Positions 54,529 through 64,000 of a stretch of DNA of 64,000 nucleotides are shown in pieces. The translations under genes were made by a program, and so were the position numbers. The first letter of the stretch is position 1. The number at the start of each line of letters is the position of its first letter. Where the stretch lies: positions 1-64,000 of the forward strand of contig JAMYHL010000107.1 in NCBI GenBank assembly GCA_025531455.1, read 5' to 3'. The notes under the pieces are model-generated. The model did not search any database. It was given only the letters and a program-made list of their open reading frames with translations, and had not been told where the DNA came from. This stretch comes from Apiotrichum sp. Y4204. Its lineage: Eukaryota; Basidiomycota; Tremellomycetes; Trichosporonales; Trichosporonaceae.

Positions 54529-56506
54529 TTACCTCGTGCGGATAATGCCCGCGTTGACAAGCTTTTGGACTGCGAAGAGGTCAGTAGCAAGCCTCAATCC
54601 CCTACACTCCTCCTACTCACTCTTTTGGCTGATCATCGGGTTCTTCATGTGGTCCTGGAGAGCCCTGGGGTTCTGCTGCGCGTCCGAGAGGATCTGGCGC
54701 ATGATCGGGTCGCTCATAATCTCCTGCACCTCGGGGTCGCGCATGGCGCGCTCGTACGTCTGCTCGTCCGTCTCAGTCGAACGCTGCGCCTGGAGTTCCA
54801 TCATGATCTTGCTCATCGTCTGCTGAATCTCGCGCTGGTGCTTGCCCTCGGTGTCCTTTTCGCTTGCCTTCTCAAGAGTCGTGAGCGCGGCGGTCAGCTC
54901 CTTCATGCCCTGCTGCACGAGCGCCTTGCGGATGTAGGCCTTGATGAACGTCGGGTCCTGCTTGATGGCCTCCTCGGCGTCCTTGAGCGCCTCGGGAAGA
55001 GCCATCAGCTTGGTGTACGCGGCAGAGCGGTTAGTGTAACCGCGCGGGTCGGTCGGCGAGCGCTTGATCGCCTCAGTGTAGTGCTTGACTGCTGAGGCAA
55101 AGTCGCCACCCTTGAACGCGGTGTTGCCCTCGTCGCGAGCGACCTCTGCCTTCTCAGGGTCGATGTACGCCTGGCGCGCGGCCTCAGCCTTGGTCTTCTC
55201 CGCCTCGCGCAGCTTGTTGAGGACGTCCGGCGTGCGGTGCTCAGTGAGCGACTTGCCAAAGTAGAGGATCGCGTTGTCGAGGTCGCCCTGTTTGCTGTAC
55301 GCAGTACCGATACGGCCGTACGCCTTGGCAACCACCTTGTAGTCGGCACGAAGCTCGCGCGCCTCCTCGACGGCCTTCTCGGCAACCTCGATGCACTTCG
55401 GGTACTCGCCCTTCTCGAAGTAGACGGCTGCTGTCAGTGCTACGCGACACAGTCTTGAAACTCACCAGAAAGGTTGGTCAGGTACGCGACGTCCTTGGGG
55501 TACGTCTCCCAGGCCTTCTCGTAGAGCTCGATGGCCTCGTCAAACTTGCGCGCCTTGTAAGCCGTGTTGCCCTGAGTCTTGAGCTCGTCGGCTGCCTTCT
55601 TCGCCTTGGCCTCGTCGTCGTCGACCTCCATCGGCTCCTCCTTGGGCTCCTCCTTGGGTGCCTCCTTCTTGGGAGGAGGCGACTTCGGCGGAGAGGCAGG
55701 GGTGAACGTCGGCTGCTGGGCTGACACACCAGGCGGCATCTCATTCGAGCCCTCGGGGCGCTCCATCGCATCCTGAGAGTTAGGTCGTTTACTTGAATTC
55801 AACTCACAATGTCAACACCCATCAGCACACCAAGAACGGTGAGCATGCGCTTGTCGCCAAAGAGCTGCGCCATGTCCGCCTTGCCGCCGCTGGCCTGAAG
55901 CTGGGCGACCTTGGCGGCGAACGAAGGGTCCTTCATAAACTCGGCGGTCTTGGGGTTGTTGTTGAGCTTGGTAACAAGGTTGGGGTCGGAGAACATCTGC
56001 CCGAGACCCATGTCCATGCCGCCCATACCCCCCGGGCCCATCTCAGCGTCCATCGCGCGGCGCACGTCGGCGAGACCGCGCTTGAGCATGTCGTTGTTCT
56101 CGTCGGCCTGCAAGCCCTCCTCGTACGCCATCACCGCCTCGGGGTACTGGCGCAGACCGTGGAGGGCCGCACCCTTGCGCGCAAAGCCCTTGGCGAACTT
56201 GGGGTCGAGCTCGATGGTCTGTGGTCAGCAAAAGGACGATCACGCGCTGTGGCAGGGCTGTCTAAACGGTGTGGTTCACCAGACGCACCTTGTCGGCATC
56301 GTCGAGGGCACCCTGGTAGTCGCGCTTTCCGGCCTTGGCGGCGGAGCGGTTCGAGTAGAGAACGTGGTTTGTGGGGTCGAGCTCGATCGCGTCGGAATAC
56401 AGCTTGATAGCGTTCTCGTAGTCCTTGGCGGCGAACGCCTTGTTCGCCTCGGCTTTGAGCTGGTCAGCCTGGGGTTAGTGGACGACGAGCGGGGAGGCCG
56501 TACCAT
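54529..56506 (-). CDS. sti1: Hsp70/Hsp90 co-chaperone STI1 (Hop)
   Basis: Cytosolic adaptor that links Hsp70 to Hsp90 during client transfer. Exon 1 is only the ATG (56504-56506) followed by GTACGG; a 35-nt intron joins to GCTGACCAG, giving MADQLKAEANKAFAAKD. The order is TPR1 (FAAKDYENAIKLYSDAIELD...), DP1 with GMDMGLGQMFSDPNLVTKL, a Pro/Lys/Glu linker, then TPR2A (GNTAYKARKFDEAIELYEK), TPR2B (GNTAFKGGDFASAVKHYTEAIKR) and DP2 (YERAMRDPEVQEIM...). A short last exon (54529 to about 54580) completes the DP2 end with NPMISQKIQKLVNAGIIRTR. The canonical Hop layout is intact. It is divergent from MCM3 with 463 bp between starts. Confidence 0.96.
56504..56506 (-). other. first coding exon of STI1 consisting of the start codon only
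   Basis: The minus strand reads ATG|GTACGGCC, and the intron ends ACTAACCCCAG before GCTGACCAG. No other upstream ATG gives the conserved MADQLK N-terminus. Confidence 0.8.
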
Positions 56507-56969
56507 TGTAATTGTCTATGATAGTTTCAGAAAGATTAAAACGAGATGATGGGAATGGGAAAAGGAGAATGAGAAGATGTCGAGAAGTTGAAGTAAGGGT
56601 GATAGGATGCTCTCGGGATGGTGACCTCGAGAATCCCGCCGACGACGATGATAGAATCCAGCACAGTAGTATTACAGTAGTGCAGCGTGCAGTAAAGCCA
56701 GCGGCGCGAGGAATCATCCAGAAACACCTACCAAGGACTCGGGGCTCCACACTGTTATTCCGTCATTTAGAGCCACGGAGTCAGAATTATCAATGATAGA
56801 CACGTCATTTAGGGTTCATTATGTAATTCAAAACGCGACGCGTCTGATTGCGAGCGCGCGTCGTAGTGTCCCTGGACGCGACATTGGCTTGCCTGCCTCT
56901 TCTTGCTCGTCGTTTCCCACTCCCTCTTCTCCACCATCAACAACACCCCCACTACCCTCAGTCTCCACC
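56507..56969. other. divergent STI1 / MCM3 promoter region
   Basis: 463 nt between two divergent start codons. A CT-rich leader precedes 56970. I did not find a convincing heat-shock element or MluI cell-cycle box. Confidence 0.4.
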
Positions 56970-59635
<2,666 letters not shown>

Positions 59636-60007
59636 TGTTTGTATTTGTTATGGACTGTTTGCAGATGGTAGCGGCACGGGTAATAGTGGGTTTGCGGCCT
59701 GAGGAAGGCCAGGACATGCGATGGTGATGCATGTGCTGACAGCTTGCTGACAATGACACTGGTTAACCTGCTACGACTGACTGCTGACAACGTTGCATCA
59801 CACTTCCCTGGCACTCGCGTCCACTGTCCGGCGTCATACGCTGTGCGTCATGACTGTCGTCGTCGCCATTCGTCTCAACGTCAACTGCATGCAACCTGCT
59901 CGCCACCACAGGCGCCACCATGGGCGCTACTATCGCCAGGCGATACATAAACCGCAAGTCAGCCTGGTTCCCACCCACATACCCATACCCATACCCACCG
60001 AACCAAC
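59636..60007. other. intergenic, promoter of the Cys-rich gene
   Basis: Contains an ATACCC tandem repeat (about 59978-59997) directly before the start codon region and a weak TATA-like ATACATAAA near 59943. No coding signal. Confidence 0.4.
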
Positions 60008-60826
60008 ATGGACGCCCTTCTCCCTGGAACCTCAGCGTAAGTCCCAGTCCCAGAGCTCACTGACCTCTCAGGGGCTGCACGGCCAGCCTCGGCGGCCAAC
60101 TAACAGGCAACAACGGCCTGCGCGAGTGTCTCGCCACTCCAGACCTCATCCCCGTGGTCGGCAACGGGGGCAGCATTGTCCTCCCGCTCGAGGGGTGGCT
60201 GGACGGCATGTGTCCGCTGAAAAAGTGCGACCAGTGGGCGATTGACGGCGCGAAAACGGCAATCACGCGCGACTGCGGCGTCGAGACCCGCGACCCGGCG
60301 AGTCTCGTGTCGTTTATCAGAAACACCATGATCCACTACTATCCGTACCGCGACGCCCTGTGCTCGCAGGACGCGCAGGGGTGGGTGCAAAGAAAAAGGT
60401 TTGCTCTTGGCTGACGGCAAAGGAACTGGTGCATGGTCGAGACGGCGAATGCGATCCAGAACTCGACGGGCACGGCCGTGACGCTCCTCTGGCTGCAGGA
60501 CCTGTTTGCGGGCGAGTCGTCTGCCATTCAGCCGCTGAACAGCGCCATGGCGAGCGGCGCGCTGTGCACGCCGTGTTTTGCAAAGTGCGTACGGCTGTTT
60601 TCGTTTTGTTACTGACGGCAGGATCGTGGCGACTGCCAAGCGCGTGTATCCCGACCTCAACACCACGGCGACAATGACGTGCGGGAGCAGCTTTGCAGCG
60701 GCGGTGAACACGAGTATTACCGAGCAGGATGCGAGCAGCGGGGCCTCGGCGCTCGGCCTCGCGAGCCGCAGTGCCGGCCTCGCGGTCGGCGGCGCGGCCG
60801 CTGCGCTGGCTGCGTATCTGCTCTAG
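60008..60826 (+). CDS. Cys-rich cell-surface-type protein with GPI-like tail
   Basis: Resembles a fungal Cys-rich family that I know loosely as DUF7729-like. Exons are separated by three or more short introns, two using a CTGACGGCA branch module. Spliced protein: MDALLPGTSAGCTASLGGQL, then Cys-spaced helices (GWLDGMCPLKKCDQW, DCGVETRDPASLV, NWCMVETANAI, ALCTPCFAK, TMTCGSSFAAAV). The C-terminal Ser/Gly stretch and hydrophobic tail (SRSAGLAVGGAAAALAAYLL) look like a GPI-attachment signal. No N-terminal signal peptide is visible from the ATG at 60008. Either a short upstream coding exon is missing or the protein is not secreted. Function unknown; a cell-wall or plasma-membrane role is inferred. 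Confidence 0.7.
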
Positions 60827-61276
60827 ATTGGATACGTTGGTGATCATGATAACCGATTTGTTTTTTTTTTTACCGCTTTTTTAATACTTGCCGTGGAATG
60901 AACAGAACTCTTTTACTCTTTTTAGAAGGAGATGTGCATGCTTGCACGATGGATGCCATCATGCATGAGCCTTTGCAGTTTGTATAGGGTCTCGGTTGGG
61001 GCCGGGCGACGCTGGTGCTCGATGACGAGCGACTACGCTGGCCATGCCGCATCAAGTATCGGATGGATAATGGTAACGTTGTTGTTGTGCCAGATGTGGC
61101 AGGCATGACGGCGAGGCACCGTGTTCCATGATCCAAGAGCTCGTCAATGCCGAGTAGCTTGCGAGTTTGCCTCCCCCTCGGTCCATCACTCATGGCAATA
61201 AAGAACATGCATCCTATGTAGACAAAGAATTAAGCGGACCAGCCGCAGCTATAATAATCGGGGGAGGGGTGACGCG
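60827..61276. other. convergent intergenic gap
   Basis: 450 nt between the stops of two Cys-rich genes. A T-run near 60855-60870 may be part of the 3' end of the plus gene. No gene is seen. Confidence 0.4.
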
Positions 61277-61906
61277 TTAGAGGAGAACGGCAGCGAGGAG
61301 GAGGGCGGCCCACGCAGCGGGCGCGACGTTGCCGCGGATCTGTCATGAGCGTGAGCTCCGAAAGTCGTTATAACGGTTGGCTTACACTGTGGCTCCTGGC
61401 CTTGATCTCTGGCATCTCTGGCTCGTGCGCAAGCACATGCTGCGCCGCGAGGTACTGCGCTTCGCCACGCACGGCCTTGAGGTGCTTGCGCACCGCGACG
61501 CGCTCGAGGCAGAAGTCGGCCACGTCCTCGAGCCCGCCCTCGCCCCAGAAACACGAGTGGCACGCGACGAGGCCGTTCCACGCCGATGCCTATCCGTCAG
61601 CTTAAAAAGCTACAATTACGCAAAGCTACTCACATTCCGGCAGATGGAAAAGCAAGGCCCACAGTCCCCCGCTTGCCGCTCGCACGCGCGACAGTCCGCA
61701 AACGCTGCCACGGGACCCGCGCACGGACACCCACCCGACGAGCCGTACAGCGGCGTCGCGAGGGCAGGCGCCAGGAGCGCGGCGAGGTCGTGTGCGGCGG
61801 CGTACCGCCCGCTACGGGCGGAAATGAGGGGAAGCGCGCCTGAATGTTATTAGATTACACCAAAGGAGAAAAGAAAAAACGTACACAGCGCGACGAGGAG
61901 AAACAT
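61277..61906 (-). CDS. secreted Cys-rich protein with hydrophobic C-terminus
   Basis: Not a named family. Four exons. The ATG at 61906 starts a signal peptide, MFLLVALCALPLISA, split by an intron (donor GTACGT after CTGT, acceptor CATTCAG). The mature part has a dense CxC/CxxC pattern (GCPCAGP, DCRACERQAGDCGPCFSIC, ACHSCFWGEGG) ending in FCLERV, then a helical stretch. The last exon encodes IRGNVAPAAWAALLLAAVLL, a hydrophobic tail compatible with GPI anchoring. A minus-strand TATA box sits about 70 bp upstream. It converges on another Cys-rich GPI-like gene, but their Cys patterns differ, so recent duplication is unlikely. Confidence 0.72.
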
Positions 61907-62971
61907 GGCTTACTCGCGGATCAACCGGAGTGGATGGATGGAGAAGGAGGAGAAGCGGAATGTGGATGATGCTATATATTGGTCGGCATAGCGCCAGACT
62001 GACTACCGACTGTCTCATGGGGGATGCATGCTACTGTTCAAGTCCAGTTTCCAGCTCTCTTCTCCCCCCGGCATTCCACAGGACGCAGAAACGAGGCTGA
62101 ATTACGCCACGCAATGAAGGCCGTTGACCGTGGACCAGATCCGCTGGCGCCCAGTTACCGGACGCAGCGGCCGACCAGCCACCCACCCGCTAGCACAAGT
62201 ATCCGCGACACATCCATTGAGTTGAGCGCAGAGTGCCCGAACGCCCAGCTCGTATGCGAGCTGCCTATCGGGAATGTTCCGGGTCCTATGAGCCTCTGAG
62301 CCTATGGCTGCAGCCTCTTCGGCAATTGTGCACGTCCTGTGGTGTCCCCACTAGCCGTCATCCGTAACGCTGGCGTTCGTACCCTGTCCACGACCAGATC
62401 TGGTATTCGACACCGACCACCCACTGGTCCAACAAGGGCTGCAGTCTCGCCCGATGGGACTGGAGGCTTAGCTTGGAATACCGCTCAGCCAAGAAATTGG
62501 ATGATGGGGGAGAGGGAGAGAGGGAGAAGAAAGTAGGGGACAGAAATAACAGTAAATTGGTTAAAATCGAAAACACACTAGATGCTGAAAAGAAAGCAGT
62601 CGCGCCCTGCAGATCCACCCAATCGCAACCACAGATCCACGGGCGTTTCTCGCTTACGGCGTGCGGGATGCCGTCCCATTCCATGGGCTCCAGTGAGATG
62701 TAACGGGAGTCGCACTTTCAGTTGCTTGTGAATAGACGGTCATCAATACATGAAACCTCGTGCTTGGCACAATGTTGCTTCCCTCTGCCCTGCCTTGGCT
62801 CCATCATGAATTGCGGCACAATGATACAACACGTCCATCGTCTAGAGTACTAAGTACTTATGTCTACTACATTATAAACCCTCGCGGGCTGGGGATGAGC
62901 AAGCGTGTGGCCGCCGTCGTCCTCCACTTTTCTGAATGCGTTTTGTGATATCTAATTTTTGCTGCACGCCC
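61907..62971. other. intergenic, no gene seen
   Basis: About 1.06 kb. Apart from the TATA box near 61975, no coding, RNA or repeat feature is convincing. The right part is 3' flank of ZPR1. Confidence 0.4.
61973..61978 (-). promoter_or_regulatory. TATA box of the Cys-rich secreted gene
   Basis: The minus strand reads AATATATAGC about 70 bp before the ATG at 61906, a reasonable distance for a fungal TATA box with a short leader. Confidence 0.5.
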
Positions 62972-64000
62972 TTAGGCGACCTCCTCGACCACCTCGGTCA
63001 CGGTCTCCGGCTTCTCGTAGCCCTCAAGGACCATGTCCGAGATGCCGAGCTCGTCGTTCTGCTCCTGGGTGCGCTCGTACTCGACAATCGTCATGTCCGG
63101 GTCGGGGTCGGGAGCGTTAATGTTCTGGAGGTACGAGTTGGCCACCGGGTCGTCGAGGATGAGGGTAAAGTCCATCTTGACGGCCATAATGTCCTTGAGG
63201 CCCTGGAGGAAAGTGGCAAAGCCCTTGTCGTCCTTGTCCTCACGGCCTGCCTGGCCGATACCGGCAGTGGCGGAGTCGCCCGTGCGGAAGACCTTGGTCG
63301 AGAGCTCGTCGTAAATCTCGTTCAAGATACCCTCGACGGTGGTGAAGCGGCCACCAAGAGTGCCGGGCTGGAGGTGGAGGTCGATCTCGGGAATCTCAAG
63401 GCCACAGGTGTCCGACTTGAGGAGGTCGCGCGAGAGGGCGTCCTCGTCGCCAGCCTCGACCTTGAGGGTGATGCGCTTGCCCAGGTCTGAGATCTTCGAG
63501 CCAGACTTGATCTCAACGTCGCGGTAGCCGCAAGAGTAGCAGTTGGTGGACATGATGATGACGTCCTTAAAGTACGGGATGTTGAGGGGCTTCATGAGCG
63601 TCTCCTGCTCGTGGCCGCACGAGCTGCAGGTGGTGGGGAAGGTGAAGACCTCCTCAGGCACGATTGAGCCGTCCTCAGGCTTGGCGATGCGGGAGCGCTC
63701 GTGCTGCTCAAGCGCCTCCTGCGCAGAGTGGACCTTGCTGGCCTTGTCCTTGTCGTCGCCCTCGGTCTCGGCGACAAGGCCGAGCTTGACGTTCTGTTCG
63801 TGTGTGCGGGTGTACGCGCGGAGGTTCCATTGCGGGTCCGAGGGGTTGCCCTTGAAGGCGAGGAACGAGTTGCCGGACGGGTCGTCGAGCTGGACAGTGA
63901 AGGGAACGAACGCGTGGTCGCCCTGCTTGACCGACTCGTGCATGACCGACTCATCGCCCTCGCGGCCCACAGCAGCGTCCTCGTCACCCTCCTCCATGTC
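62972..64000 (-). CDS. zpr1: zinc-finger protein ZPR1, 5' part outside window
   Basis: ZPR1 binds and helps fold eEF1A and shuttles to the nucleus. The visible 342 codons contain the end of the first ZPR1 module (PFTVQLDDPSGNSFLAF then AYTRTHEQN) and the full second module. The latter's C4 zinc finger is CSSCGHEQETLMKPLNIPYF then CYSCGYRDVEIK, followed by GGRFTTVEGIL, DFTLILDDPVANSYLQN and YERTQEQND. The repeated LDDPxxNSxL / YxRTxEQN halves are the family hallmark. The protein ends VTEVVEEVA. The reading frame is open at the window edge, so the start and first zinc finger lie beyond 64000. Confidence 0.95.
   Translation of the reverse strand, partial: DMEEGDEDAAVGREGDESVMHESVKQGDHAFVPFTVQLDDPSGNSFLAFKGNPSDPQWNLRAYTRTHEQNVKLGLVAETEGDDKDKASKVHSAQEALEQHERSRIAKPEDGSIVPEEVFTFPTTCSSCGHEQETLMKPLNIPYFKDVIIMSTNCYSCGYRDVEIKSGSKISDLGKRITLKVEAGDEDALSRDLLKSDTCGLEIPEIDLHLQPGTLGGRFTTVEGILNEIYDELSTKVFRTGDSATAGIGQAGREDKDDKGFATFLQGLKDIMAVKMDFTLILDDPVANSYLQNINAPDPDPDMTIVEYERTQEQNDELGISDMVLEGYEKPETVTEVVEEVA

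Noticed and set aside
59978..59997. ATACCC repeat as telomeric sequence
   Set aside because: Only about three copies, internal and directly before a gene start; more likely a promoter microsatellite.

Overview
This 64 kb window is nuclear chromosomal DNA of a GC-rich, intron-dense fungus. The gene set is eukaryotic: SF3A1, STI1, MCM3, RVB1, RAS1, SPO11 and HID1. Nearly every gene is split by very short introns, mostly about 31-60 nt, with GTGAGT-like donors and a CTGAC or CTAAC branch site only a few bases before the acceptor. Promoters are CT-rich and there are no operons or phage/IS elements. RAS1, SF3A1 and the membrane hybrid histidine kinase look like those of basidiomycete yeasts. The best inference is a Tremellomycetes yeast, plausibly Trichosporonales. 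This is inferred, not proven. ORFs alone give a misleading picture here, so gene coordinates below run from start codon to stop codon across introns, and I worked out most splice junctions by hand.

Layout. 0.4-6.2 kb: an ER protein disulfide isomerase ending in KDEL, then two disordered Ser/Pro-rich proteins (all minus). 6.2-8.8 kb: no gene seen. 8.8-14.3 kb: tRNA dihydrouridine synthase DUS4 (+) converging on the trafficking protein HID1 (-). 16.3-20.3 kb: a large hybrid histidine kinase (+) with a long open leader. 20.6-25.5 kb: RVB1 (-), divergent from mitochondrial ribosomal protein bL34m (+), then a GBD/FH3 formin-like protein (-) that lacks FH1/FH2. 25.9-32.7 kb: splicing factor SF3A1 (+), an aldo-keto reductase containing an 11-nt microexon (-), and the meiotic transesterase SPO11 (-). 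34-39.4 kb: kynurenine aminotransferase/beta-lyase (+), mitochondrial pyruvate carrier 2 (-), palmitoyl-protein thioesterase (+) and a small single-span protein (-). 40-47 kb: RAS1 (-) with a 771-nt first intron and about 2.6 kb of upstream DNA, then a large alpha/beta hydrolase (-). 47-54.2 kb: smaller poorly characterised genes, namely a possible degenerate RecA/Rad51-like protein, a SET-domain protein, a Dabb protein, a SYLF protein, a possible PD-(D/E)XK nuclease-like protein and an orphan. 54.5-59.6 kb: STI1 (-) divergent from MCM3 (+). 60-62 kb: two Cys-rich proteins with GPI-like tails, converging. 63-64 kb: ZPR1, cut by the window edge.

The genes do not form one pathway. The most interesting signals are splicing related: ultra-short introns down to 31 nt, a recurrent CTGACGGCAG 3' splice module, an 11-nt microexon, and first exons carrying only 3 or 7 coding nt. 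Next come the two candidate nucleic-acid enzymes without assigned function and the intact SPO11. I found no CRISPR, transposon, rRNA or convincing tRNA.
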